Source of the DNA: Clostridia bacterium | Lineage (GTDB): Bacteria > Bacillota > Clostridia > Lachnospirales > Anaerotignaceae | NCBI GenBank assembly: GCA_910575055.1 | Contig: CAJTDC010000009.1 | Span: forward strand, 49,090 to 113,089 | Reading direction: 5' to 3' | Length of the DNA: 64,000 nt | Part shown: in pieces, positions 52,101 to 60,591 of the stretch | Position numbering within the stretch: position 1 is the stretch's first letter | How the letters are laid out: the number at the start of each line of letters is the position of its first letter | The notes under the pieces: generated by a model | Told to the model about the DNA's origin: nothing | Seen by the model: only the letters and a program-made list of their open reading frames with translations | The model's database searches: none | Translations under genes and position numbers: made by a program

Positions 52101-53166
52101 GTCCCCAGTTAACGCTTTTGTTGAGGTTACCCTCTGCAATAAGCACACCATCATCGCCTACCTGAAGTACAATGACACTATGACTATTATTATTTACTCG
52201 CAATATATCTCCCACTTTTACATCTGAAAATGTAAAATTTCCATTTTGTAACTTTCTTGCGGGCCAATTACCAAATGCTGCATCACTGAGTATAAAAGAA
52301 AAAGCTGCACAGCCTGTTCCTCCACTTGGTAGCCCGTCAGCAGTTCCTCCCTTCCATGTATATGTATTACTATTTGTACCAGGAATGAGAGTATCATCAG
52401 TCCATGGGTCGCCTTGTTTATAGCCTGGCACTGTTTTATAAGCAATCATACGACTATAGGCTTCCTGTTGAGTAGGAATTTCGCCATCTGCTAGTGGTTC
52501 AATTAAAAGTTCTGCTGCAATATTTTCCTGTTTTACAATGTCTTCTTGCTCAGTTGGCGTTTCTTGACTGGAAGGATCTTCTTGTTTTGGTGTTTCTTCT
52601 TCTTCCGCTGAAGGCTCCTCAGTAGAAGGATCTTCTTGTTTTGGTGTTTCTTCTTCTTCGGTTGAAGGCTCCTCATTTGAAGGATTTTCTTGTTTTGGCG
52701 TTTCCCCTTCTTCCGTTGAAGGCTTCTCATTAGAAGGGTCTTCTTGTTTTGGTGTTTCCCCCTCTTCCGTTGAAGGCTCCTCATTAGAAGGGTCTTCTTG
52801 TTTTGGCGTTTCCCCCTCTTCCGTTGAAGGCTCCTCATTAGAAGGGTCTTCTTGTTTTGGTGTTTCCCCCTCTTCCGTTGAAGGCTCCTCATTAGAAGGG
52901 TCTTCTTGTTTTGGCGTTTCCCCCTCTTCCGTTGAAGGCTCCTCATTAGAAGGGTCTTCTTGTTTTGGCGTTTCCCCCTCTTCCGTTGAAGGTTCCTCAT
53001 TAGAAGGGTCTTCTTGTTTTAGCGTTTCCCCCTCTTCCGTTGAAGGTTCCTCATTAGAAGGATTTTCTTGTTTTGGCGTTTCTTCTTGTGAAGCGTGCAC
53101 AATAGGTATTTCAGATGAGAGCAAACACGTAGCTAAAAAAAGTGCAAATATTTGTTGTTTCTTCAA
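49117..53166 (-). CDS. Large mosaic SLH surface protein
   Basis: A 1349-residue exported protein. The signal peptide is MKKQQIFALFLATCLLSSEI...VHAS. Ten 18-residue acidic/Pro repeats follow (TPKQEDPSNEEPSTEEGE). Next is a CHAP/NlpC-P60-like domain with GGTGCAAFSFIL (Cys) and NNNSHSVIVLQV (His), probably peptidoglycan hydrolase. About six BspA-type leucine-rich repeats follow (ISVTIPNSVKTIGDNAF), then three InlB-B/bacterial repeats (AGKVFDKWTSDNSDVKFASA), a Big_2 Ig fold (KTSAELKVGETLDLEAG), a Ser/Asn linker and three SLH motifs. TTG at 53166 is chosen because AGGAGG lies 10 nt upstream. No recognised cargo operon adjoins it. Confidence 0.92.
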   Translation of the reverse strand: MKKQQIFALFLATCLLSSEIPIVHASQEETPKQENPSNEEPSTEEGETLKQEDPSNEEPSTEEGETPKQEDPSNEEPSTEEGETPKQEDPSNEEPSTEEGETPKQEDPSNEEPSTEEGETPKQEDPSNEEPSTEEGETPKQEDPSNEKPSTEEGETPKQENPSNEEPSTEEEETPKQEDPSTEEPSAEEEETPKQEDPSSQETPTEQEDIVKQENIAAELLIEPLADGEIPTQQEAYSRMIAYKTVPGYKQGDPWTDDTLIPGTNSNTYTWKGGTADGLPSGGTGCAAFSFILSDAAFGNWPARKLQNGNFTFSDVKVGDILRVNNNSHSVIVLQVGDDGVLIAEGNLNKSVNWGRSMTKAEVEAATFLVTRYPKGYDFPDDPSANDPIEGGKGDLGELTWKLTNAGKLIISGKGAMLDCESLDGQPWNKFKDKILTIVIEDGVTNIGNNIFYGSNAISVTIPNSVKTIGDNAFYNSSLISVTIPSGVETIGNSAFRNCGKLISVTVPNGVKQIGDKAFVGCTQLPSIELPASIESVGAGAFFNCTELESVKFAPNDGNNIVTMGDYMFAGCHKLTSITLPSNIDSISAEMFISCISLSSISIPQGVETIGGKAFASCGQLTKVTIPDTVTQIGTGAFSNCDTLKDIYFGGSEAQWNSIRKIGDSQATLSSKTIHYNAYTLTVNYGSGSGGYSAGDTVTIVANTAPAGKVFDKWTSDNSDVKFASATSASTTFTMPAADVTITATYKDKDTSSPEKYTLTVENGTGGSSYSAGDTVTITANTAPAGKVFDKWTSDNSDVKFASATSASTIFTMPAANVTVTATYKDISVPDPSKDYTLTVENGTGGGKYNAEDTVSITANTAPTGKVFDKWTSDNSDVKFASATSASTTFIMPATDVTVTANYKDASTSDVTKPQETTKPQKVTISKTSAELKVGETLDLEAGVVPNTVLQNIVWSIDNENLAELTVDASKSTLAKITAKAEGTVIVTAKSKSYPELSAICTINIKENANLSNLAALNDAIAKISAKDYDVSGKNVNTKAKVENWVKEKIDALKLTDITIDNIDITDFTPAKSKEKGKFVFTVTLSKGEGEDKVTLTSNSLNGVITRTGSSSSGGSSGGGSSSSSSNSNKEDTNKEQNNTNENTNNENANNTNNTNDTTVNTPSKNVSVDKFVDVSNHWAADNIQFVVEKGYFAGTSENSFSPDVPMTRAMIVSVLGRVANTQGNVTTKFADVDQNQYYAPFIGWALENGITNGVSETEFNPNANVTREQLAVMFSNFIKSQGYTLNTEKEVSFTDNVNISPWAVESVEFMVKAGVLNGRTDGSFDPKGVATRAEVATILKLFLEKANV
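50455..51130 (-). repeat. Three ~240-bp tandem repeats in the SLH gene
   Basis: Three consecutive units encode near-identical InlB-B-like domains with GKVFDKWTSDNSDVKFASAT. The high DNA identity suggests recent expansion or gene conversion. Confidence 0.9.
52550..53090 (-). repeat. Ten 54-bp repeats after the signal peptide
   Basis: The unit encodes TPKQEDPSNEEPSTEEGE. Four units are identical in protein sequence and the outer units diverge. Such arrays vary in number by slippage and act as wall-spanning stalks. Confidence 0.92.
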
Positions 53167-53760
53167 TTTTACGTAACCTCCTATCAATTTAATCTAATAT
53201 AAAATATTGGAGTACTATCACTTTAATTTCCATATTTGCTGCTACATCGTATAGACAACCAATACTCTATGTTTTTAATTTTTATTATAATCCATTTTCT
53301 TCTAAATGTCCACGTTGGCTTAAAAAGTTTTTGTCATTTTATACTATAAAATACATCTAAATAATTGAAAAAATTTAAGGTATTGTAATAAGAATTGCTA
53401 CTAACTATACAAGTCAAGTAATAAAAAAGAACATACTTATCATATTTTAATTGTTTATGACAATAAGTATGTTATTACAAGAGTAGAATTATAAAAGGAT
53501 TAAGTTTTCTTGTCTAATTTAAACCATCAAACAAATTTTTAATGAAAGAATTAATAATATCTTCATTTATGATTTTATTAAAATTACAATAACATTTTGC
53601 AATAAGCAAAATAAAACTATATTAACATTTTAAATGTTTTAAATTTAAAATTAGAAAAAACAAAGAATAAATAAATTGAACAAACACAATAATAAGTCAA
53701 CACTGCAAAGATAGTTCTATATCTTTTTGTCAGTGTTAACTTTGTTTATAGCTTTTTATT
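53167..53760. other. Intergenic region with two hairpins, no gene
   Basis: Upstream of the large SLH gene the DNA is AT-rich. A hairpin lies at 53430-53473 (AACATACTTAT with ATAAGTATGTT). Another at 53699-53738 (AACACTG with CAGTGTT, inner AAGATATAG/CTATCTT) probably ends the 85-residue gene to the right. No other coding sequence was seen. Confidence 0.6.
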
Positions 53761-54018
53761 TTAAATATTTACTGGTATTACATTTACTCCTGATTTTTTT
53801 CTTAACTCATATTCTTTTATTACATTTTCTACATCAAATATTGTCATATTGATTACACTTGATATTTCTTGTAATTCATATCCCTTATTGTACATTTTAA
53901 TTAATATTTCTATTTTTTGATTTTTAGCACCAGCCTCCATACCACTATTAAAACTTTTTTCTTTATCTATTTTTGATTTTAAATCAATTACTCTATTTAA
54001 AAACACATCATTTATCAT
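53761..54018 (-). CDS. Small protein resembling an Rpn/transposase tail
   Basis: An 85-residue protein: FLNRVIDLKSKIDKEKSFN, then AGAKNQKIEILIKMYNKGY and LQEISSVINMTIFDVENVI. The EGxxxGxxE-helix-KG(Y/F)-HTH pattern is that of the C-terminal tail of Rpn/PD-(D/E)xK transposase-like proteins. The nuclease part is missing. AAGGAG lies before the ATG, so it could be an expressed remnant or a stand-alone small protein. Confidence 0.6.
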   Translation of the reverse strand: MINDVFLNRVIDLKSKIDKEKSFNSGMEAGAKNQKIEILIKMYNKGYELQEISSVINMTIFDVENVIKEYELRKKSGVNVIPVNI

Positions 54019-54285
54019 AAATGTATAACTCCTTTATTATAATTTATTATTTTAAGTATAGTGAAACTATTTTTATAGTATGTTAAAAATCTTTTTCTAC
54101 AATAATTAAATTGCTTTTTTAATGTATTTATTTTGCAGGTAAAACACTATATTTTATGATTACTTTATACAACTGCTTCAAATATATTTTATAAAACAAT
54201 AAAAATATTGTTTCATATAATTATCGTAACTTTTGCAAAAAAGTTTATAACTTATATTGTTTTTATTTCTGTACAAAATAAAAAA
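54019..54285. other. AT-rich gap, no gene seen
   Basis: About 270 bases of A/T-rich DNA between the 85-residue gene and the MATE terminator. Nothing beyond possible promoter-like TATAAT strings was found. Confidence 0.5.
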
Positions 54286-54323
54286 ATCAAAAAGCAATAC
54301 TTTTTTATGTATTACTTTTTGAT
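54286..54323 (-). terminator. Terminator of the MATE pseudogene operon
   Basis: ATCAAAAAGTAATAC and GTATTGCTTTTTGAT (one G-T pair) form a stem followed by seven T residues on the minus strand, just after the MATE stop. Confidence 0.88.
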
Positions 54324-54331
54324 ATTATGTT

Positions 54332-55709
54332 TTAAGAAGCAAAATTTACTTTTTTTATGGTACTTTTTATCATTTTTTGAAACGCTATACTATATAAACA
54401 CAAAGCAATCACAATGGATAAAACATCAACAACAGGTTGTGCCCATACTAATCCTGTAACACCTACACTTGTTTTTAACACAAATAGTGTAGGAATATAA
54501 ATAATGCCTTGTCTGCTAATATTGATTATAAAAGAAGATACTGCTGCTCCCATTGCCTGCAAAGCATTGATGAAAACATAGAATATCCCAAATAATGTAC
54601 TTGTAGTTAATAATATTTTTGCAAAATGAACAGCATAATCAAAAGCATTTTGTTCTGTTAAAAAAACACTAATAATTTGATTGCTAAAAATATAACAAAA
54701 AAGTGTCATTATAACGCCAACAAGAAATGCAAAACATAATGAAAAACTCATAATTTTTTTATAACGTTGCCATTGTTTTGCACCAACACAATAACCTAAT
54801 AGCGGCTGAACACCTTGACCAATACCCATAGAAATCATACTTGTAATCATAGTAACTTTCATAGCCACACCAATTCCAGCAAGTGCCATATCGCCATATT
54901 CTGACATCATACCATTCATAATCATTTGAGAAATACTCATCAACATAGAGCCAAGAGAAGCAGGAATTCCTATTGTAAGTACATTACTACATATTTTTCT
55001 ATTAAAAGTAAAATGTTTTATTTTAATACTAAGTGATGATTTGCCTCTCAAAAAATATGCTATATAATATATAGCAGCTAATACATTTCCAATTACAGTT
55101 GCAATCGCAGCACCTGTAATATTCCAATCAAGTATTAAAATCATAATAGGGTCAAGTATAATATTAATTAGATTTCCTATTATCTGTCCTGTCATAGGTC
55201 ATAGCTTTTGTTGCTTGTCCTTCTGCACGTAAAATATTAGAAAAACAACTTGAAATTAGCACAAATACGCCGCTACACGAAACAATCGTTAAATAATTTT
55301 GAGCAAAATTCCAAGTATATTCACTTGCTCCTATCCATTCCAAAATATTGCTTTTAAATATTAGAAATAAAAATGTCATTAGTACACCAACAATAATACA
55401 TATCCACATACAAAAAGAACATACTTTTTTAGTATACTCCTGTTGCCCTTCTCCGAGTGCTCTTGATATTACAGAGGTACCTCCAATACCAAAAATATTC
55501 CCTATTGACATAAATATTAAAAAAACAGGAGTTGCTAAAGATACTGCAGCTATCTGATAAGCATTATGTGTCTGTCCTATAAAAAAAGTATCTGCTAAAT
55601 TATAAATCAATACCATAAGCATTGCTATCATTGCTGGGATAACATTTTTCATAACTGCCTGTGAAACAGGCATATCTTGAAACATTGTAAAAGAATTTTT
55701 ATTTTCCAT
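54332..55709 (-). pseudogene. MATE transporter broken by a 7-bp duplication
   Basis: Two overlapping frames (55709 to 55164, and 55195 to 54332) together make a normal MATE protein: MENKNSFTMFQDMPVSQAVM, NLADTFFIGQTHNAYQI and LRAEGQATKAM, then TGQIIGNLINIILDPIM and a second half to the C-terminus. At the joint CTATGAC is present twice in tandem (near 55188-55201); removing one copy restores AEGQATKAMTGQIIG in frame. Each half alone has about six membrane segments. GAGGTG precedes the ATG. It is co-oriented with the MarR gene upstream, its likely regulator. The lesion is simple and could revert by slippage. Confidence 0.92.
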
Positions 55710-55753
55710 AAAAATACACCTCATCTTTTTAATTATTTTAAACGCTTACTATT

Positions 55754-55766
55754 AAAAGTATGCTAT
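55754..55766 (-). promoter_or_regulatory. MarR-box-like site before the MATE gene
   Basis: ATAGCATACTTTT (minus strand) lies ahead of the MATE pseudogene. The same sequence in inverted orientation lies in the marR promoter at 56288-56300, suggesting a shared operator. Confidence 0.6.
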
Positions 55767-55782
55767 TGATATATATTTTGAT

Positions 55783-55810
55783 AATGCTTGTACAATTATG
55801 TACAAGCATT
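55783..55810. repeat. 12-bp palindrome at the end of marR
   Basis: AATGCTTGTACA and TGTACAAGCATT form a perfect stem with a 4-nt loop overlapping the marR stop. No U-tract follows, so it may stabilise or process the mRNA rather than terminate it. Confidence 0.7.
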
Positions 55811-56234
55811 ATTTTAAAACATCTTTTACTTTTTTTAAAAGAACATAAAATATTTCTTGTTCTGTCTGTGTTAATCCAGATAATAATTGTTGTTCTGCTT
55901 TTTTCTTTTGTTTTTCTGCTTCTCGACAGCATTGTTCTCCCAATGGTGTTATTCTCACATACTTTATTCTTTTGTCAGAAGCGTCTGAAAAACGAATTAC
56001 AAAGCCTTTCTTTTCTAATCGTGTTACAATCCCAGCAGTAGTAGATTGTGCTAAATGAAGCTGTTTCTCTAATTGCTTTAAAGAAAGTTGTTTTTCTGCA
56101 AAATTTTGCAATACTAATAATACTTCTATTTGAGAAAAAGTTAAATCTAGTTTACGCAAAGTATTGTTTGCATTTTTTTCTAAAGCATCGTGAATTTGTT
56201 TCATCAATACTCCACAACTATTATATTGTTCCAA
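55809..56234 (-). CDS. MarR-family transcriptional regulator
   Basis: A 141-residue winged-helix regulator: SQIEVLLVLQNFAEKQLSLK, QLEKQLHLAQSTTAGIVTRL, the wing DASDKRIKYVRITPLG and a C-terminal dimer helix. TTG at 56234 is the start, with GGGAGG 8 nt upstream. The gene precedes the MATE transporter in the same direction, the usual MarR-efflux pairing. Its promoter (TTGACT-N17-TATACT) carries the palindrome ATAGTATACTAT over the -10 and a matching half-site over the -35, so autorepression is likely. Confidence 0.92.
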   Translation of the reverse strand: MEQYNSCGVLMKQIHDALEKNANNTLRKLDLTFSQIEVLLVLQNFAEKQLSLKQLEKQLHLAQSTTAGIVTRLEKKGFVIRFSDASDKRIKYVRITPLGEQCCREAEKQKKKAEQQLLSGLTQTEQEIFYVLLKKVKDVLK

Positions 56235-56257
56235 TTATCATACCTCCCTTTTATAAT

Positions 56258-56300
56258 ATAGTATACTATTATTTTTATTTCAAGTCAATAGCATACTTTT
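56258..56300 (-). promoter_or_regulatory. marR promoter with operator palindromes
   Basis: Minus strand: TTGACT (56283-56288), 17-nt spacer, TATACT (56260-56265). ATAGTATACTAT (56258-56269) covers the -10 and an AAAAGTATGCTAT sequence (56288-56300) abuts the -35. Confidence 0.8.
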
Positions 56301-56637
56301 AAAAAATAAATTTTTATAAGTATTATCATTTTTAAATACTTTTTGCATAATATGTATTTCTTTTACAAATACTGTAAAATTAAAAATATCAATACATTTT
56401 AATATGCTATATAAAATTATTTTTTGTCTAAATTATTATTTTTCAGCATAGAAATAGTAATATTTCTATTGCAAAAAAAGGAAATAAATTGTACAATAAG
56501 TCTATAAATACGCCCAATTTACTATGCAAATTGTTGTTCATATTTTAAAATATTGTAATACTTGTAATATTTTACTCAGATTGTCAAACATCATTTGTTA
56601 TATCATTGCTTTTTATAAACAATAACAGAAGATTTTT
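56301..56637. other. AT-rich upstream region of the SLH gene
   Basis: No gene. The string GTAATATTTTACT occurs here near 56565 and again near 56738 in the SLH leader; no function is assigned. Confidence 0.4.
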
Positions 56638-56711
56638 ACAAAAACAAGCTGAGCTTGTTTTTGTAAGGAAAACTTAGTTTTTCCTTACAATTAAAGCAAA
56701 GTTGTTGCTTT
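56638..56711 (+). promoter_or_regulatory. Three stacked hairpins in the SLH mRNA leader
   Basis: Consecutive stems: ACAAAAACAAGCT/AGCTTGTTTTTGT (56638-56664), TTGTAAGGAAAA/TTTTCCTTACAA (56661-56690) and AAAGCAA/TTGCTTT (56693-56711). The first two overlap by TTGT, so they may be alternatives. They lie 82 nt before the start of the 1198-residue SLH protein and could stabilise or attenuate its mRNA. Confidence 0.65.
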
Positions 56712-56792
56712 AGTTATATTGGCAATTTGAGTAAATATTGTAATATTTTACTATATTTTAATCTATATTAATTTTTTAAGGAGTGATTTATT

Positions 56793-59700
56793 ATGAAAAA
56801 ATGGGTGGCTCACCTATTAGTAGGAGTAATGATATCTTCTACTACAACTGCTTGGGCAAGCAATTACACAGACATAGGAGGTCATTGGGCAGAAAGTGCT
56901 ATTACAACGTGGAGTGATAGAAACGTATTAAGTGGTTATAATAACTTATTTCGCCCTAATGACACTATCACAAGAGGAGAAATGGCTGTAATACTTGACA
57001 GAATTATGTATTATACACAAAAACAGCAAAATACATTTTCAGACCTAGACCAAGCATTTTATACAGAACCAATATTGAAAGCAGCAAAAGCAGGAGTATT
57101 CTCTGAAACAAATGGTCTTGCTAGACCTAAAGAGGCTATGATAAGACAAGACGCTGTTGTTATGCTGGCGAAAGCATTGGGCATTGCACCTGTAGAAGGC
57201 AGTACAAATTTTACAGATGATACACAAATTTCAACTCAAGCAAAAGGGTATATATTGGGTATGAAACAACAAGGTTATGTAAGTGGTTCTTCTGATGGAG
57301 CATTTCACCCTAACGACCCTATTTCTCGTGCTGAAGTAGTAACATTATTGAATTGTTCTATAGATAATATTGTAACAGAAAATACGGTTAGTGCTTCTAG
57401 TAATGGAAAAAATGTCATTATTAATACACCTAATGTTACATTAGAAAATACAGTGATAGATAAAGATTTGATACTTGCTGAAGGAATAGGCGAAGGCGAT
57501 GTTACATTAGAAAATATTACAGTAAAAGGCTCTCTTATTGTAAGAGGTGGAGGTATTCATACTGTAAAATTAAAAAATTCTAATATAGGTAATGTTTCTA
57601 TAGAAAAGAAAGCATCAGCAGTAAGAGTTTTAACAGAAAATAGCACTGTTACAAAAACAAATGTTACAACACCATCTATATTGGAAGGAAATTTCAATGC
57701 AGTTACAATCTCTTCTCCAACAGATGTTACAGTAAGAGGAAATGTAGAAACAATGGAAGTTTCTGCAAAAGCAAATTTACAAACAGAAGGCACAGCAACA
57801 GTAAAAAATGTAAATATTACTGCAAATGGTGCAAATACCATTGTAAAAGGTACAGGTAAAGTAGAAAATGTACAAATTGCAGGAGAAAATGTTTCTATAG
57901 AAACCACAAATACTAATGTAACTGTAGCTCAAACGGTAACACAGGCAAAAGTAAATGGTCAAACGGTAAAAGGCGGTACACAAACAAAAACATCTAGTTC
58001 AGCAGGTAATTCAGGTAATAAAACATCTTCTTCTAGTGGTAGTAGTGGAAGCAGACCTTCTTCTTCTGGCAGCGGAAATAATAGACCATCTGGTGGCGGT
58101 GGAAGTTCTAGCGGAAGCACAACACAGAAAAAAATTACTATTAAAAATGTAGAGTCAGTAAGCAACAGCCTTGTTAGAGTAACATTGAGCGATGCAACAA
58201 AACAGCCTTTAAAACAAAGTGATTTTAGTATCATTTGTACAGGTGGTGGCTCTAATATGACAATACTTAATGTTAGAACAACAGATAACAAAGTTTATGA
58301 TATAACAACAACATATTATAAAGACAATACTTATAATTTGCAGGTAACAATAGATGGAAAATATGTTGATAAAGACTTCGTTGTAAAATATGACTGTGCT
58401 GAATTGACATCTGTAAAAACAAAAAGAACAAATGAAACCACAGCAGAATTTTCTTATATTTCTGACACACCAGGTACATTATATTATGGTTTAGTAAAAA
58501 ATACTCCTGTATTAGCAGCTTATGAAAATGAAGCAGGAGAAAAAGTTTCTGCAAGAAGTGTTTTTCCAGATGGAACACAACCATCAGCAGAACAGTTAAT
58601 TGCATCAGGTACAAAAACAAGTATGGATCTTGAATTAAATACAATAAATATTACAGGACTAGAAAAAGATACCGCTTACACATTGTATTATGTAGCAGTA
58701 GATGTTAAAAATAGAACAACACCTGTAAAACAAATTGCTATTAGTGCAGAGGCTCCTGCAAAGCCAAAACCACCTACAAAACCTAGCAAGCCATCTGAGT
58801 CAGAAGACTACAAAATAGAAAATATTTCAGCATATTTTAATGAAACAGGTGGTTTCTTTGATGAACTTTATCGTTTTACTGTAACATTTGACAAAGCTGT
58901 AAAAGAAGAACTCAAAATAGAAAATTTTGATATGACTTGTCCTCAAGGAACTCTGTTGCATTTAGGTAGATTAGAAAAGGTAGACGATAAAACATATAAT
59001 GTATATATGAAAGAAGGATATGGAGTAAATGAACCTAATGAATTAACTATGTATGTCACTTTAGCAAATGGAAAAACAATAGATAAAGAATTCCATTTTG
59101 ATGTTACACCACCAGATATTAAAATCGTTAAAAATGAACGTCTGCCTAAAGAAGAAGGTTCAGAAGCAACAGACGAAGAAACAATTAACATAGAATTTGA
59201 AACAAACAAAAAAGGGACCTTTTATTATAAATTCTATGATAAAGATGATGAAAACTATGAATTTGGTACAACTAACCCCAAAAATCCAGATGATATTTAT
59301 GCCACTGGTCAGAAATTAAGCTTAAATTATAGTAATACATTAACAGGTATTAAGGCAAAAAAAGGGCAACTATTCTGTTATGCTACTGAAACTCCATCTG
59401 GACAAAGAAGTGGTACATTCTGGTATATTACCAAACCTGTTGAAGAATATCCTTTAGCTATAGTAAAACCAGAAGACCCTAATGCGTTAAAAATTGAAAG
59501 CGTTAAAGTAACAAATGGAAATAAAGTTATTATAACACTTAACAAAGGGGTAGATATTCCTAACTCTGATACTGGTGTTGGTGCTAATAATATTAAATTT
59601 TCTACTTTGCCATCTACACTTTTATCAGTAACAGCTGATCAAGATAGTGGTGAATTTATATCTGGAGAAGATGGCTATGGATATTATGTATATACAGTAG

Positions 59701-60389
59701 CTATTGTAGACATTAAAGGTGGTAAATTACCAGCAGGAGAAAACACTATAATTATAACTATAGGTGAAGAACGTATATCATTTAATTTTGTTCTTGATGA
59801 AAATGGTAACACTGTAGATTCTTCTACCACGCCAGAGCCTAATCCAGACCCTGAACCAGAGCCTGAGCCTAATCCTAGCAACGCAATTACAAAATTAAGT
59901 ACAAAAACAGTTAACTCTATAATGAAACCAGTTAATACTACTGTAAGTGATACTGATGATAATAAGGACAAAGAAAATGTTGATGTAAAAGATAATACTG
60001 ATGTGAAAGACGACACTGATACAAGTGGTAATGCTGATGTGAAAGACGACACTGATGCAAATAATAATGCTGACGTGAAAGATGACATTGATGCAAGTGG
60101 TAATGCTGACGTGAAAGACGACACTGATGCAAATAATAATGCTGACGTGAAAGATGACATTGATACAAGTGGTAATGCTGATGTGAAAGATGACATTGAT
60201 GCAAATAATAATGCTGATGTGAAAGACGACACTGATGCAAATAATAATGCTGATGTGAAAGACGACACTGATGCAAATAATAATGCTGACGTGAAAGACG
60301 ACACTGATACAAATGACGTTGCTGATACAAAAGAGGATACTAATTCAAAAGAAAACTCTGACAGCAGCGATACAGAAACAGAAATTTAA
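56793..60389 (+). CDS. SLH surface protein with acidic repeat tail
   Basis: A 1198-residue exported protein. The signal peptide ends TTAWAS. Three SLH motifs lie at the N-terminus (YTDIGGHWAESAI, FRPNDTITRGEMAVIL, FHPNDPISRAEVVTLL). A beta-helix-like region follows (residues ~205-400: TLENTVIDKDLIL, GSLIVRGGGIHTV), then a Ser/Gly linker, several Ig-like/DUF-type strands, a Pro-Glu linker and at the C-terminus about nine 12-residue acidic units (NADVKDDTDANN). AAGGAG precedes the ATG. It is an S-layer-associated protein; its ligand is unknown. The leader has three hairpins. Confidence 0.9.
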   Translation: MKKWVAHLLVGVMISSTTTAWASNYTDIGGHWAESAITTWSDRNVLSGYNNLFRPNDTITRGEMAVILDRIMYYTQKQQNTFSDLDQAFYTEPILKAAKAGVFSETNGLARPKEAMIRQDAVVMLAKALGIAPVEGSTNFTDDTQISTQAKGYILGMKQQGYVSGSSDGAFHPNDPISRAEVVTLLNCSIDNIVTENTVSASSNGKNVIINTPNVTLENTVIDKDLILAEGIGEGDVTLENITVKGSLIVRGGGIHTVKLKNSNIGNVSIEKKASAVRVLTENSTVTKTNVTTPSILEGNFNAVTISSPTDVTVRGNVETMEVSAKANLQTEGTATVKNVNITANGANTIVKGTGKVENVQIAGENVSIETTNTNVTVAQTVTQAKVNGQTVKGGTQTKTSSSAGNSGNKTSSSSGSSGSRPSSSGSGNNRPSGGGGSSSGSTTQKKITIKNVESVSNSLVRVTLSDATKQPLKQSDFSIICTGGGSNMTILNVRTTDNKVYDITTTYYKDNTYNLQVTIDGKYVDKDFVVKYDCAELTSVKTKRTNETTAEFSYISDTPGTLYYGLVKNTPVLAAYENEAGEKVSARSVFPDGTQPSAEQLIASGTKTSMDLELNTINITGLEKDTAYTLYYVAVDVKNRTTPVKQIAISAEAPAKPKPPTKPSKPSESEDYKIENISAYFNETGGFFDELYRFTVTFDKAVKEELKIENFDMTCPQGTLLHLGRLEKVDDKTYNVYMKEGYGVNEPNELTMYVTLANGKTIDKEFHFDVTPPDIKIVKNERLPKEEGSEATDEETINIEFETNKKGTFYYKFYDKDDENYEFGTTNPKNPDDIYATGQKLSLNYSNTLTGIKAKKGQLFCYATETPSGQRSGTFWYITKPVEEYPLAIVKPEDPNALKIESVKVTNGNKVIITLNKGVDIPNSDTGVGANNIKFSTLPSTLLSVTADQDSGEFISGEDGYGYYVYTVAIVDIKGGKLPAGENTIIITIGEERISFNFVLDENGNTVDSSTTPEPNPDPEPEPEPNPSNAITKLSTKTVNSIMKPVNTTVSDTDDNKDKENVDVKDNTDVKDDTDTSGNADVKDDTDANNNADVKDDIDASGNADVKDDTDANNNADVKDDIDTSGNADVKDDIDANNNADVKDDTDANNNADVKDDTDANNNADVKDDTDTNDVADTKEDTNSKENSDSSDTETEI
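60000..60315 (+). repeat. 36-bp repeats encoding an acidic tail
   Basis: About nine units encode NADVKDD(T/I)DA(N/S)(N/G). The Asp-rich pattern could bind Ca2+ or act as a charged brush. Units alternate between two versions, showing block duplication. Confidence 0.9.
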
Positions 60390-60399
60390 TACAACATAC

Positions 60400-60436
60400 A
60401 AAAATGCTTAGTAATATTACTAAGCATTTTTATTTA
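60400..60436 (+). terminator. Terminator of the 1198-aa SLH gene
   Basis: AAAAATGCTTAGTAAT and ATTACTAAGCATTTTT form an almost perfect 16-bp stem followed by T residues. Confidence 0.92.
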
Positions 60437-60481
60437 CTACTTTTTGATTATGTTATAATATTAAGCATTTTTTTCAGCACA

Positions 60482-60515
60482 AAAAAGAGGTATCAAACAA
60501 ATACCTCTTTTTGTA
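60482..60515 (+). terminator. Second, backup terminator
   Basis: AAAAAGAGGTAT and ATACCTCTTTTT form a stem with a 7-nt loop and T-run on the plus strand; A-rich DNA on the other side allows bidirectional use. Confidence 0.85.
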
Positions 60516-60591
60516 TGCTTATAGGGCAAAAGCATTTTTCCGCTCAATTCTCTATAACATTGGGACAAATCATTTTTATGTTTATTTTTAT

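Noticed and set aside
52533..53000. 155-codon frame with Lys/Arg/Gln repeats
   Set aside because: An alternative frame of the 54-bp repeat in the SLH gene; its repetition mirrors the DNA repeat and it has no start signals.
59684..60330. Minus-strand repetitive frames opposite the acidic tail
   Set aside because: Shadows of the 36-bp repeat array with no ribosome site.
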